The notes: generated by a model not told the origin, from the letters alone. DNA of 64,000 bases from Palsa-892 sp035295845 (GCA_035295845.1 DATGIF010000031.1:124001-188000), one strand, 5' to 3'. Shown: positions 7,953-16,604, counted from the first letter of the stretch. Numbers and translations are program-made.

Positions 7953-9397
7953 TGGCGTTCGGCATTCTCGCTTTCGGCGCGTATCTGCCGCGGCTTCGTC
8001 TCTCCCGCAAGGCGATTGCGGACGCCAACGGCTGGTTCAATCCGGCGCTGAAATCGCAGGGCAAGGGCGAGCGCGCCATGTGCAACTGGGACGAGGATGT
8101 CGTCACCATGGCGGTCGAGGCCGGCCGCGATGCGTTGGCCGAACGGGACCGCTCCACGGTCGCGGCCATCCGTTTCGCCTCGACGACGTTTCCGTTTCTC
8201 GACCGCCTGCATGCGGGCATTGCCGCTGAGGCGCTGGCGCTGAATACAGAGATCGCCGCGCAAGACGTCGCCGCCTCGCAGCGCGCCGCGACTTCCGCGC
8301 TCGCAAGCGCGTTCACAGGCAAAGAAGAAACGCTGATCGTCGCCGCCGAGCAGCGCCGGGCGCGCTCGGCAAGCCCCGTGGAGATGACCACTGGCGACGG
8401 CGCCGCGGCGATTTTGGTGGGCGAGGGGGAGGCAGTCGCGAAGCTCCTGGCGAGCGCCTCGCGCACCGCCGACTTCGTCGACCACTACCGCTCCCTGGAC
8501 AATCCCTTCGATTATCAATGGGAAGAACGCTGGATCCGGGACGCCGGCTACAGCGAAATCGTGCCGCCGACGATTCTGCAATGTTTGGAGAAAGCGAAGC
8601 GCAAGGCATCCGAGGTCACGCACTTCTGCATGCCGGCGGTATTGCCGCGCGTCGCCGCTTCCATGGCCAAGGCCACGGGCATTCCTGAAGCCGCGGTGCG
8701 CGACAATTTCCATGCCGTGTGCGGCGAGACGGGCGCGGCGCATCCGCTATTGATGCTGGTCGGCGCGCTGGAAGAATCGAAACCCGCCGATCTCATTCTT
8801 CTTGTTGGCTTTGGTCAGGGCGCCGACGCATTGCTCTTGGAAGTGACCGACGCGATCAAGAGACAGCCGAAGCGCCTGGGGCTGAAAGGCCACCTCAAGC
8901 GCCGCAAGGAAGAAACCAATTACAACAAGTTCCTCGCCTTCAATGACGCGATCAATCTCGAGCGCGGCATGCGCGCGGAAGCCGATAAGCTCACGCCCTT
9001 ATCGGCGCTCTGGCGCAATCGCGAAACGGTCACGAGCTTCATGGGCGGCCGCTGCACCAAATGCGGCACGCTGCAATTCCCGCGCACCAATATCTGCGTC
9101 AATCCGAACTGCAACGCGATGCATACGCAGGAGCCGCATCCCTTCGCCGACGAAATCGGCAAGATCAACTCCTACACCGCCGACCGGCTCACCTATTCGC
9201 CGGATCCCCCCGCCTGCTACGGCATGATCCAGTTCGATGCCGGCGGCCGCGTGATGATCGACTTCACCGACGTCGACGCCGGCGACCTTGCGGTCGGCCT
9301 GCCGATGCGCATGATGTTCAGAATCAAGGACATCGATCAGCAGCGCGGGTTCCGGCGCTATTTCTGGAAAGCGGCGCCCGCGGGCGCCAAAGCCTGA
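7952..9397 (+). CDS. HMG-CoA synthase-like protein fused to DUF35
   Basis: 481 aa from ATG 7952. Residues 1 to about 300 have a thiolase-type/HMG-CoA synthase fold (e.g. TTGDGAAAILVGEG at 146-159 and LILLVGFGQGADALLLEV at 281-298). Residues about 350-475 are a DUF35 unit: a zinc ribbon with Cys368, Cys371, Cys382 and Cys387, then an OB-fold (YGMIQFDAGGRVMIDFTDVD). The nucleophilic Cys of HMG-CoA synthases is absent: the corresponding stretch DVAASQRAATSAL (105-117) has Ser/Gln, and no Cys occurs between residues 44 and 211. It is probably a structural or CoA-channelling partner of the thiolase encoded 12 bp downstream. Zinc binding follows from the four Cys; the partnership is inference from the gene pair. 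Confidence 0.8.
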   Translation: MAFGILAFGAYLPRLRLSRKAIADANGWFNPALKSQGKGERAMCNWDEDVVTMAVEAGRDALAERDRSTVAAIRFASTTFPFLDRLHAGIAAEALALNTEIAAQDVAASQRAATSALASAFTGKEETLIVAAEQRRARSASPVEMTTGDGAAAILVGEGEAVAKLLASASRTADFVDHYRSLDNPFDYQWEERWIRDAGYSEIVPPTILQCLEKAKRKASEVTHFCMPAVLPRVAASMAKATGIPEAAVRDNFHAVCGETGAAHPLLMLVGALEESKPADLILLVGFGQGADALLLEVTDAIKRQPKRLGLKGHLKRRKEETNYNKFLAFNDAINLERGMRAEADKLTPLSALWRNRETVTSFMGGRCTKCGTLQFPRTNICVNPNCNAMHTQEPHPFADEIGKINSYTADRLTYSPDPPACYGMIQFDAGGRVMIDFTDVDAGDLAVGLPMRMMFRIKDIDQQRGFRRYFWKAAPAGAKA

Positions 9398-9409
9398 AGG
9401 AGACCTGAC

Positions 9410-10615
9410 ATGGCACGCGGCATCAAGGACAAGGTCGTCATTCTCGGCATGGGCTGCTCGAAGTTCGGCGAGCGCTGGGACATGGACGCCGACGATCTGA
9501 TGCTGGAGGCCTATGAGGAGGCGCTCACCGACTCCGGCATCGAGACGAAGCAGCTCGACGCCGCCTGGCTCGCGACCGCCATTGCCGAACAGCACGTGGG
9601 CAATTCCGGCGTGCCCTTGGCGCAGGCGTTGCGGCTTCCGTTCATTCCGGTGACGCGCGTCGAGAATTATTGCGCGAGCGGCACCGAGGCCTTCCGCGGC
9701 GCGGTCTATGCGGTCGCTTCGGGCGCCGCCGACATCGCGTTGGCGCTTGGCGTCGAGAAGCTGAAGGACACGGGCTATGGCGGCTTGCCGCAGCGGACGC
9801 GCGGTGTTCTCAACAACATGCTGTGGCCGAACCTCTCGGCGCCCGGCTCCTTCGCGCAGCTTGCCGCCGCCTATGCCGCCAAGCACGGCGTTGACGGCAA
9901 GGATCTGAAACGCGCCATGGCCCATATCTCGGTGAAGAGCCACGACAACGGCGCGCGCAATCCGAAAGCGCACCTACGGAACAAGATCACCATCGACACG
10001 GTCTTGAACGCGCCAGTGATCGCCGAGCCCTTGGGCCTCTACGATTGCTGCGGCGTTTCCGATGGCGCCGCCTGCGCCATCGTGGCTTCGCCGGAGGTCG
10101 CCAAGGCGCTCGGCAAGAAGGACATGATCGCCATCAAAGCGCTGCAGCTTTCGGTGTCCAATGGCCTCGAAGCGCAACACAATTCCTGGGACGGCAGCTA
10201 CTTCGCGACCACCCGCATCGCCTCGCGCCGCGCTTACCAGGAAGCCGGCATCGAAAAGCCGCGCGAGGAAATCGACCTCATCGAAGTGCACGACTGCTTC
10301 TCGGTGACCGAGCTCGTCACCATGGAGGATCTGCACATCTCGCCGGAGGGCCGCGCCATCCACGATGTGCTCGATGGTTTCTACGACGCGGAAGGCCACG
10401 TGCCGTGCCAGATCGACGGCGGGCTGAAATGCTTCGGCCATCCGATCGGCGCCTCGGGCTTGCGCATGATCTACGAGATTTATTTGCAGATGCAGGGCCG
10501 CGCCGGCGAGCGCCAGCGGAAGGAATTGCCGCGCGCGGGGCTCACCCACAATCTCGGCGGCTTCCCGCACCAGAACGTGTGCTCGATTTCGATTATCGGG
10601 AAATACGGCGCTTAA
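9410..10615 (+). CDS. SCP2-type thiolase
   Basis: 401 aa. Thiolase fold with the nucleophile Cys88 in RVENYCASGTEAF, His294/Cys296 in EVHDCFSVTE and the C-terminal GHPIGASG (His344), the pattern of SCP2-like thiolases and the lipid-transfer-protein (Ltp) group. It would cleave a 3-ketoacyl-CoA or act as a retro-aldolase on a branched acyl-CoA, as Ltp2 does in steroid side-chain removal. SCP2 thiolases of this kind often need a DUF35 partner, and here the DUF35 domain lies in the gene 12 bp upstream. RBS AAGGAGA at about 9397-9403. The true substrate cannot be told from sequence. Confidence 0.88.
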   Translation: MARGIKDKVVILGMGCSKFGERWDMDADDLMLEAYEEALTDSGIETKQLDAAWLATAIAEQHVGNSGVPLAQALRLPFIPVTRVENYCASGTEAFRGAVYAVASGAADIALALGVEKLKDTGYGGLPQRTRGVLNNMLWPNLSAPGSFAQLAAAYAAKHGVDGKDLKRAMAHISVKSHDNGARNPKAHLRNKITIDTVLNAPVIAEPLGLYDCCGVSDGAACAIVASPEVAKALGKKDMIAIKALQLSVSNGLEAQHNSWDGSYFATTRIASRRAYQEAGIEKPREEIDLIEVHDCFSVTELVTMEDLHISPEGRAIHDVLDGFYDAEGHVPCQIDGGLKCFGHPIGASGLRMIYEIYLQMQGRAGERQRKELPRAGLTHNLGGFPHQNVCSISIIGKYGA

Positions 10616-10617
10616 TT

Positions 10618-10642
10618 CCTCTCCCCGCGCGGCGGGGAGAGG
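10618..10642. terminator. Perfect GC-rich hairpin between convergent genes
   Basis: An 11-bp perfect stem (CCTCTCCCCGC / GCGGGGAGAGG) with a 3-nt loop, placed exactly between the stop codons of the convergent thiolase and SDR genes. It is followed by only a weak T run (TGATTTAA). It probably ends or protects both transcripts. The same palindrome type is common between genes in rhizobial genomes, so it may also be a dispersed repeat. Confidence 0.6.
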
Positions 10643-10646
10643 TGAT

Positions 10647-11426
10647 TTAAAACGCGCTCGCGAACGCGCCGCCGTCGATCAAGAGATTTTGCCCGGTGAT
10701 GTAGCCGGCCTGCGCCGAGCACAGGAACGCGCAAGCCGCGCCGAATTCCGCGGGCGTGCCGAAGCGCCGGGCGGGGATGGTGCCCATCCGCATCTGCTTG
10801 AACTGTTCGACCGTGATGTTCTGTTTCTTCGCGTTGGCTTCGAGGTTGGAGCGCAGCCGATCGGTGTCGAACGAGCCCGGCAGGATGAAATTGATCGTCA
10901 CGTTCGAGGCCGCGACCGTGCGCGCCACGCCCGCGAGAAACGCGGTGAGGCCGGCGCGCGCGCCCGAGGAAAGATCGAGCCCCGCGATCGGGCTTTTCAC
11001 CGAGCTCGAGGTGATGTTGACGATGCGGCCGAATTTTTTCGCCACCATCGGGTCGATCGCCTGTTTGATCAGTTCGATCGCCACCACCATGTTGGCGGTG
11101 ACGCCTTCGAGGATTTTCGCGCGGTCAAGTTCGCGGAAGTCGCGGAACGGCGGCCCGGCATTGTTGTTGACGAGAATGTCGGGCTCGGGGCAGGCGGCGA
11201 ACAGCGCTTTCTGTCCGGCGGCGGTCGCGACATCGGCGGCCACCGGAATGATCTTCGCCTTCGCCGCCTTGGCGATCTCCGCCGCGGCTTCGCCGAGCCG
11301 CTTTTCGTCGCGGCCATTGACCACCACTTCACAGCCGGCTTCGGCGAGCGCCATCGCGCAGCCATAGCCAAGCCCGCGGCTCGACGCGCAGACGATCGCC
11401 TTCCGGCCGGCAATTCCGAGATCCAT
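10647..11426 (-). CDS. SDR-family protein lacking catalytic Tyr/Lys
   Basis: 259 aa from ATG 11426 (GGGGAG just upstream). Overall a classical SDR: cofactor motif ASSRGLGYG at 14-22, NNNAGPP at 87-93, ITSSS at 138-142 and a C-terminal TGQNLLIDGG. The YxxxK active-site pair is replaced: the segment reads LSSGARAGL (152-160), which puts Ser153 at Tyr and Arg157 at Lys. I recall a populated SDR subgroup with a LSNGARxGL version, so this is probably a real subfamily trait and not decay. Whether it reduces anything is unclear. It lies 11 bp downstream of the acyl-CoA ligase stop on the same strand, forming a two-gene operon. Confidence 0.82.
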   Translation of the reverse strand: MDLGIAGRKAIVCASSRGLGYGCAMALAEAGCEVVVNGRDEKRLGEAAAEIAKAAKAKIIPVAADVATAAGQKALFAACPEPDILVNNNAGPPFRDFRELDRAKILEGVTANMVVAIELIKQAIDPMVAKKFGRIVNITSSSVKSPIAGLDLSSGARAGLTAFLAGVARTVAASNVTINFILPGSFDTDRLRSNLEANAKKQNITVEQFKQMRMGTIPARRFGTPAEFGAACAFLCSAQAGYITGQNLLIDGGAFASAF

Positions 11427-11437
11427 TGCTTGCTCCC

Positions 11438-13003
11438 CTAGATTTTTCGCCGCGCGGCTTCCCAATAGGGATCGCGCAGCTTGCGTTTGAAGATTTTACC
11501 CGAATCCTCGCGGGGCAGTTGCGCGCGGGTTTCGATCGTTTTCGGCACCTTGTAGTTGGCGAGCTTTTGCGAAAGCTCCGCGCGGATTTGCGCCATGTCG
11601 ATCGCCGCGCCCGCGACCGGCTCGACCACCGCCATCAGCGTCTCGCCATACTCGTCGTCCGGCACGCCGAACACGGCGCAATCGGCGACCCCCGGCATCG
11701 CATGCAGCACCGCCTCGATTTCGGCGGGATAGATGTTGACGCCGCCCGAGATCACCATGTCGCGCTTGCGGTCGCATAGGAAAAGATACCCATCAGGGTC
11801 GAAATAGCCGACGTCGCCCGAGGTGATGAAGCCCTCGCGTTCAATCTCGCGCCGCTTCTCCGGATGGTTGTGATAGGTGAAATCAGGATAGGCGGATATG
11901 CGCGAAAATACCTCGCCGATTTCGCCCGGCGGGAGCTCGCGGCCGGCCTCGTCGAGAACCTTGATCTCGGCTCCCGGCGCGACGCGGCCGACCGTGCCCG
12001 GCTTCTTGAGCGCCTCGACGGAGGAAACGAAGGTCACCGGGCCCGACTCCGTGCTGCCGTAGAATTCGTAGATCACCGGCCCCCACCATTCGATCATCGC
12101 CCGCTTGATCTCGGCCGGGCAGGGGGCGGCGGCGTGGATCACGTGGCGGAGCGAGGAGACGTCGTAGCGCTTGCGGGCGGCCGCGGGCAGTTTCAGCAGC
12201 CGCACGAACATCGTCGGCACCATGAACATCGTGTCGATCCGCTCGCGCTCGATCAGCGCAAGCATTTCCTCCGCCTCGAAGCGCGGCATCAACACAAGCC
12301 GCTCCGCTATCCGGCCCGCGCGCAAGCCAAAGGCGTTGGGCGCCGAATGATAGAGCGGACCGGTGATAGCCGTCCGGCAGCCGGGCTTCAGGCCAAAGAC
12401 GAGATTGCGCAAAACGTCCATGGCCTTTTGCTGCTCCGGACTCATCGCGCGGCGCTTGACGCCCTTGGGATGGCCGGTGGTGCCGGAGGTGTAGATCATG
12501 CTCACGGTCGGCGGCACCGGCGGAGCGTCATAGGCCGGTTGCGTGGCGAGCCATGCCTCGAACTCGGGAATGCCCGTGGGCGTCCGCCCAGCCGCCGGAT
12601 CAATGCCGTACGCGGCGCAGATTTCCGGCGGCGTTGCGACCGCGATCACCGGCAGTCCGCGCAGAATTCCGCTACTCGCTGCGGGCAGAAGGTCGGCGTG
12701 CGCAACCAAAGCCTTCGCGCCGCTGTCGGCGAGCACGTAGCCGATTTCTTCGGATTTCAGGTGCCAGTTGATCGGCACCGCGAAGGCGCCGAGCGCGATC
12801 GCGCCATAGGAGGCGATCAGGAACGGGATGTCATTCCGCATCAGGATCGCCACGCAGTCGCCCTGGCCGACGCCGAGCGCGGCGAGACCTCCCGCCATGC
12901 GGCGCACGGAGGCTTCGAGCTCGGCGGGAGCGATGTGGCGCGATCCGCTGATGATCCCCCCGGCGGCCGTGGCGTTCGCGGCCGGCTTAACGCGCTGGTC
13001 CAT
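11438..13003 (-). CDS. Acyl-CoA ligase, AMP-binding family
   Basis: 521 aa from ATG 13003; the frame is open further to 13069 but that part has no homology. ANL-superfamily motifs appear in order: MIYTSGTTGHPKGVKR (P-loop), YEFYGSTESGPVT, GDVGYFDPDGYLFLCDRKRD and the C-terminal PREDSGKIFKRKLRD with the adenylation Lys. It should activate a free fatty or aromatic acid to acyl-CoA with ATP. It is the entry enzyme expected for the neighbouring dehydrogenase, hydratase, SDR and thiolase genes. It is first in an operon with the atypical SDR. Most similar in feel to 4-coumarate/FadD-type ligases; substrate unknown. Confidence 0.9.
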   Translation of the reverse strand: MDQRVKPAANATAAGGIISGSRHIAPAELEASVRRMAGGLAALGVGQGDCVAILMRNDIPFLIASYGAIALGAFAVPINWHLKSEEIGYVLADSGAKALVAHADLLPAASSGILRGLPVIAVATPPEICAAYGIDPAAGRTPTGIPEFEAWLATQPAYDAPPVPPTVSMIYTSGTTGHPKGVKRRAMSPEQQKAMDVLRNLVFGLKPGCRTAITGPLYHSAPNAFGLRAGRIAERLVLMPRFEAEEMLALIERERIDTMFMVPTMFVRLLKLPAAARKRYDVSSLRHVIHAAAPCPAEIKRAMIEWWGPVIYEFYGSTESGPVTFVSSVEALKKPGTVGRVAPGAEIKVLDEAGRELPPGEIGEVFSRISAYPDFTYHNHPEKRREIEREGFITSGDVGYFDPDGYLFLCDRKRDMVISGGVNIYPAEIEAVLHAMPGVADCAVFGVPDDEYGETLMAVVEPVAGAAIDMAQIRAELSQKLANYKVPKTIETRAQLPREDSGKIFKRKLRDPYWEAARRKI

Positions 13004-13157
13004 TCGTATGGCCTTTTGGCTCCGGTAATTGGCGCCGCTTTTAAGCGGTCTTGCAAGGTCGTTCCGCACAGCGGTTGCCGCAAGTTAGTTTTGCTTAAGC
13101 ACTCGTCAACCGTCTTTCGGCTTACTACCGAATGGTTTGCAACGGCTTGTCGCGCCG

Positions 13158-14513
13158 ATGACGGCTCCCTCGCAGTTCCAGAAACGCCTCGAATTCTATG
13201 CCATCGACGCCGAGGTTTTGGCGGCGCGCGCGGAAATTTGGCCATTGCTGGAGCCGATTATCGATCCGGCGCTCCGCGCGCTCGGCTCTTCGACCAAGAA
13301 AATCGCGCCCGAACGCACCAAAGGATTCAAGGGCGGCACCGGCATCTGGATCGAATATCTCCGCAAGCTCTTTTGCGGACCGATCGACGAGCGCTGCCTC
13401 GCCGATGCCGAGGCGCGAATGCGGGCGGAATTGTCGATGGGGCAGGACATACGCAATCGCGGCGTGCAAGTACGCGCGTTTCTGTCGAGATTCTTTGAAA
13501 TCACCGCCCGGCGCTACCGATTCAACCCGCTGCGGGCGGCACGGCTGAACGACATGGCGTTGCGTCTGCTCCTCTTCGACATGGCCAACGCCGTTTCCTG
13601 TTATAACCGCCACGAATTTGAGAGCTCGCAGGCGCGTGCCAACGAGCTTGGTGCCGCGATCAAGGAATTCGATCGTACGATCGCGGGCGTGCGTCAAGCG
13701 ATCGCCGGCGTCGTCGCCGCGCTCGGCGAAACCTCGAACCATCTCGCCGCGCTTGCCGCGGGCGCCAGCGGCGAGGCTGACAAGGCGGCCGAGGCGGCGG
13801 CGGGAACGGCTGAGAACGTCGAGCGGACAGCCGCCGCAACGGAGGAAATGTCGGCCTCGATCGCCGAGGTGCACAGCCAGGCGATGCACAGCGCCGAAAT
13901 CGCCCACGGCGCGGTTTCCGGTGCAACGCGCACCAATGACACAATGCGTTCGTTGCACGAGGCGGTGGAGAAGATCGGCTCGGTGGTGGGTCTCATTTCC
14001 GACATCGCTTCGCAAACCAACCTCTTGGCGCTGAACGCCACTATCGAGGCCGCACGCGCGGGCGAAGCCGGCCGTGGCTTTGCGGTGGTGGCCTCGGAAG
14101 TGAAGGCGCTTGCGACGCAGACTTCGAAAGCGACCGATGAGATCGGCCATCAGATCGGGGTGATCCAGGAAGCGACGCGGCGCTCGGTCGAGGAGATCGC
14201 GTCCGCGGGCCGCACCATTTCCGACATCGCCGCGATTGCCGAGGCGGTCGCCGGCTCCGTCGACCAGCAATCGGCGGCGACCGCAAGCATTGCCGAAAGC
14301 GCTATGGGTGCCGCCGCGAATGCGAGCATGGTCGCCGAAGCGCTCGACAGCGTCGGCGAAACCATCCGCCGCACCCAGGAAGCGGCGAAAGCAGTGCTCG
14401 ACTTCTCGCGCGCGCTCGAAGGCCGCACCGGCGAGTTGGATACGGCGATGAATACTTTGTTCAAGACCGCGGCCGGCGGCGCCGGCGTGCGGCAACTCGC
14501 CCGGCTCGAATAG
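13158..14513 (+). CDS. Soluble globin-coupled methyl-accepting chemotaxis protein
   Basis: 451 aa from ATG 13158 (a TTG at 13137 is possible). There is no membrane segment. Residues about 5-155 resemble a protoglobin sensor (RLEFYAIDAEV, GTGIWIEYLRKLFCGPID) and 180-440 form a chemoreceptor signalling helix bundle with the hairpin tip SDIASQTNLLALNATIEAAR (281-300) and AGEAGRGFAVVASEVKALA. In globin sensors the proximal haem His lies in a 'GRVHVRIG'-like motif; the aligned stretch here is MRAELSMG (88-95), with Glu91 at the His position. Haem binding by the normal route therefore looks lost. It likely signals through CheA/CheW encoded elsewhere. No chemotaxis genes are adjacent. Confidence 0.85.
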   Translation: MTAPSQFQKRLEFYAIDAEVLAARAEIWPLLEPIIDPALRALGSSTKKIAPERTKGFKGGTGIWIEYLRKLFCGPIDERCLADAEARMRAELSMGQDIRNRGVQVRAFLSRFFEITARRYRFNPLRAARLNDMALRLLLFDMANAVSCYNRHEFESSQARANELGAAIKEFDRTIAGVRQAIAGVVAALGETSNHLAALAAGASGEADKAAEAAAGTAENVERTAAATEEMSASIAEVHSQAMHSAEIAHGAVSGATRTNDTMRSLHEAVEKIGSVVGLISDIASQTNLLALNATIEAARAGEAGRGFAVVASEVKALATQTSKATDEIGHQIGVIQEATRRSVEEIASAGRTISDIAAIAEAVAGSVDQQSAATASIAESAMGAAANASMVAEALDSVGETIRRTQEAAKAVLDFSRALEGRTGELDTAMNTLFKTAAGGAGVRQLARLE

Positions 14514-14657
14514 GCCGGGCGTTTCCGCTCCGATAAAAACGCGGTATATTGAAAATGCAATCGGCCCGGACTGCCATCCGAGCCGATCAAAACCTTTGGC
14601 GTGCCCACGCCGCTCTGTCGCGAGCTTTCAGCTTACGCGAAACGGGGGCGGCTGCCA

Positions 14658-15008
14658 ATGTCAAACCGAGTTGACTACAAGAGCTGGATACTGGGCGCAG
14701 AGGCCGAGGAATACCTCGACAAATTTGATCAAGTTCAGCGGCTTACGGGACGGCTTCGTTTCGTTTCCGGCCGCGTCGGCCATGTCGCCGAACTCCTGCG
14801 ATGCAATCCGCAAAAGGCCCTCGCGTCGCTCCACGAAGACTGGCCAACACGCGAACAATTGCGGGAATTGATCAAGGAATGGGAAGACGCGAAGGCGCAG
14901 TTGCCCAACTACTGGAACCGGCTTTCCGATGAGCATCGGCGAGCGATGCAGAGCAAGCATCCGGAAATGGCAACTGATAGCCGCATGCGAATTCCCGATG
15001 ATGATTGA
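14658..15008 (+). CDS. Hypothetical protein (116 aa)
   Basis: ATG 14658 with GGGGGCGG at 14644-14651 gives MSNRVDYKSWILGAEAEEYL and on to DSRMRIPDDD; a GTG at 14601 would add 19 residues. It is charged, predicted mostly helical (EEYLDKFDQVQRLTGRLRF, then REQLRELIKEWEDAKAQLP) and soluble. No cysteine pair, signal peptide or recognised domain. It converges on the ParA-like gene, stopping 16 bp from it, and marks the left edge of the accessory-looking stretch. Function unknown. Confidence 0.55.
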   Translation: MSNRVDYKSWILGAEAEEYLDKFDQVQRLTGRLRFVSGRVGHVAELLRCNPQKALASLHEDWPTREQLRELIKEWEDAKAQLPNYWNRLSDEHRRAMQSKHPEMATDSRMRIPDDD

Positions 15009-15023
15009 AGGAGCGGCGAAATC

Positions 15024-15779
15024 CTATAGCGGCCGCTTGAACGAAAGATCTGCGCGCAGCTTGATGACATCGCTCAACCGCCGAATCTCGTTGAACATTT
15101 CATTCAACCAGACCTGGATCGAGGCGCGCGCTTCCAGCGAAAGATACGCGAGGGATAGCTCGCCCGGCGGCCGTTGAACCGGCGAATTGCTCATGAATTC
15201 GCTCAGCGAAAGTTTTGGATCGTCAACCACACTCGCGAACATCGGGTCGAGTAGCGGCATGTAGAGATTGAGTTCGTGCGCCATGAGCGCCTTGTAGTGT
15301 TCGCTCTGCTGCACGTGCTTGTCCGGCTTGCCGAGGAGGGCGTTTTCGACAACGATAAAATGACATTGCTTGAAATGATCGCGAAGGAGCCGGCCTTGCT
15401 CATAGCTCGCGGCCTCACGGTCGGGGATATAGACGATCACCGGCTCGATTTCATGTCTGTGCGCTTCCTCCACGTAGCCGATTTCTTGCGCGAGACGGAA
15501 GAATTTGTGGAAGACCCGGTACATGACGTCGACGACGCGAGGCACCGCGGCGGGGGCGGTCAAAGTGTCGAAGAGCTTCATCTGATCGGTAACGCGATCA
15601 AGATCGGTAACGACGGCGCGGCCGGGAAAGCAGGCGGCCAGTTTCCGGTCGGCGGCATCGGTATCAAAAATCTCGGGATGCTGGCCTGTGAACAGCGCGT
15701 GGTCGGCAAATAGCCGCGCCAAAAGGGTTTTACCAGTCCGTCCGTGCAACGAGGCGACGATGTAGGTATAGCTCTTCAT
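15024..15779 (-). CDS. Divergent ParA/MinD-like ATPase, signature Lys lost
   Basis: 251 aa. N-terminal P-loop SLHGRTGKTLLARL (10-23) resembles the deviant Walker A motif of ParA/MinD ATPases, but the signature lysine (KGGxGKT) is His12; Lys17 is retained. Walker A'-like FDTDAAD (38-44) and a VVD (82-84) at the Walker B position follow. It shares the segment DQMKLFDTLT (65-74) with the neighbouring paralogue (DQMKMLDTLT), and both end in a similar helical tail (VWLNEMFNEIRRL versus TWLNQIFGEYDRV). The two are diverged tandem duplicates, 63 bp apart on the same strand. It may bind nucleotide but dimerise or hydrolyse differently. Role unknown; no parS or ParB gene is seen. Confidence 0.7.
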   Translation of the reverse strand: MKSYTYIVASLHGRTGKTLLARLFADHALFTGQHPEIFDTDAADRKLAACFPGRAVVTDLDRVTDQMKLFDTLTAPAAVPRVVDVMYRVFHKFFRLAQEIGYVEEAHRHEIEPVIVYIPDREAASYEQGRLLRDHFKQCHFIVVENALLGKPDKHVQQSEHYKALMAHELNLYMPLLDPMFASVVDDPKLSLSEFMSNSPVQRPPGELSLAYLSLEARASIQVWLNEMFNEIRRLSDVIKLRADLSFKRPL

Positions 15780-15842
15780 CGCCGCTCACGCCTCACGGTA
15801 CACGCTTGGATCCGGTCCCTCCACCGCCTCTGCAGCGGAAAT

Positions 15843-16577
15843 TCAGACAGGCACCCGGTCGGTCAGCCGATCGATAAGGCCGACACGGTCATACTCGCCG
15901 AAAATCTGATTGAGCCAGGTCCGTACGTAGCCGCGCAACACGAGCGAGTAATTGGCGTTATTCCCTTGCGAGTTCTTGTTGCGGGCGAAGGTGGCGAACG
16001 GCACGCCCGCAAGCTCAACCTGCTCGTAGGCCATCTCATTTAGTTTCGGAATGTTGATTTCGACGGCGCCTCTCGCTTTTTTGAAATAACTCTCATAAAT
16101 CGCGGGATCCCACTCAAAGAAGCTCGTTTCGTTGACGAAGTTTTTCACCGCGAAATAGTTCCGCCCGCCGGTATAGGGCATCACCTCGTTGATTTCGTCG
16201 AGCGAGGCGATCGAGGGGCCAAGCACGTGAAACAGAAGAAAGTTGAACTCGCCGTCGCGCACAGCATCGAAAAAGCCGACGTCGGTGAAGGCTTTGAGCG
16301 TGCGGGACAGAAGCCCGGCGCGAATATCGATCAGGCTGATCTTGATTTCGCTCGTTGTTAGTGTGTCGAGCATTTTCATCTGGTCCGGTGCCGCGGTTAC
16401 CTCGACGATCTCGGTGACCTCGGGATGAAAGCGCTTCAACGTGCCGCGCGGGAACTCGGAGTCGAACGCGCGCGCGAGCGTGTTCTTCGACGCGATATAA
16501 TCGAGAATCGTGCGCGTGATCGTGGTTTTGCCGACGCCGCCCTTGTCGGCGCCGACGATGAGTACCGCTGGCTTCAT
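15843..16577 (-). CDS. ParA/MinD-like ATPase with canonical Walker A
   Basis: 244 aa from ATG 16577 (CTGGAG upstream on the reverse strand). GADKGGVGKTTITRT at 9-23 is a full ParA-type Walker A with signature Lys12 and Lys17. AFDSEFPRG (37-45) replaces the usual DxDPQ, and ISLIDIRAG (80-88) is the Walker B strand. It is upstream of the divergent paralogue and downstream of the Sel1 membrane-protein gene, all on one strand. ParA-type ATPases position cargo (plasmids, chemoreceptor arrays, polar proteins) through nucleotide-dependent dimers on DNA or membrane. No MinD-like C-terminal amphipathic helix is obvious. Cargo unknown. Confidence 0.75.
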   Translation of the reverse strand: MKPAVLIVGADKGGVGKTTITRTILDYIASKNTLARAFDSEFPRGTLKRFHPEVTEIVEVTAAPDQMKMLDTLTTSEIKISLIDIRAGLLSRTLKAFTDVGFFDAVRDGEFNFLLFHVLGPSIASLDEINEVMPYTGGRNYFAVKNFVNETSFFEWDPAIYESYFKKARGAVEINIPKLNEMAYEQVELAGVPFATFARNKNSQGNNANYSLVLRGYVRTWLNQIFGEYDRVGLIDRLTDRVPV

Positions 16578-16604
16578 AACAACGACTCCAGAATGCTGCC
16601 CCGG

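Noticed and set aside
11864..13498. Long + strand ORF (544 codons) opposite the acyl-CoA ligase
   Set aside because: Its product is Arg/His/Gly-rich low-information sequence, antisense to a gene with full AMP-ligase motifs; a GC-rich codon shadow.
15024..16577. Plasmid-type ParA/ParB partition locus
   Set aside because: No ParB-like gene or iterated parS-like sites are present; the ATPases are tandem paralogues next to a membrane protein, which fits cargo positioning better.
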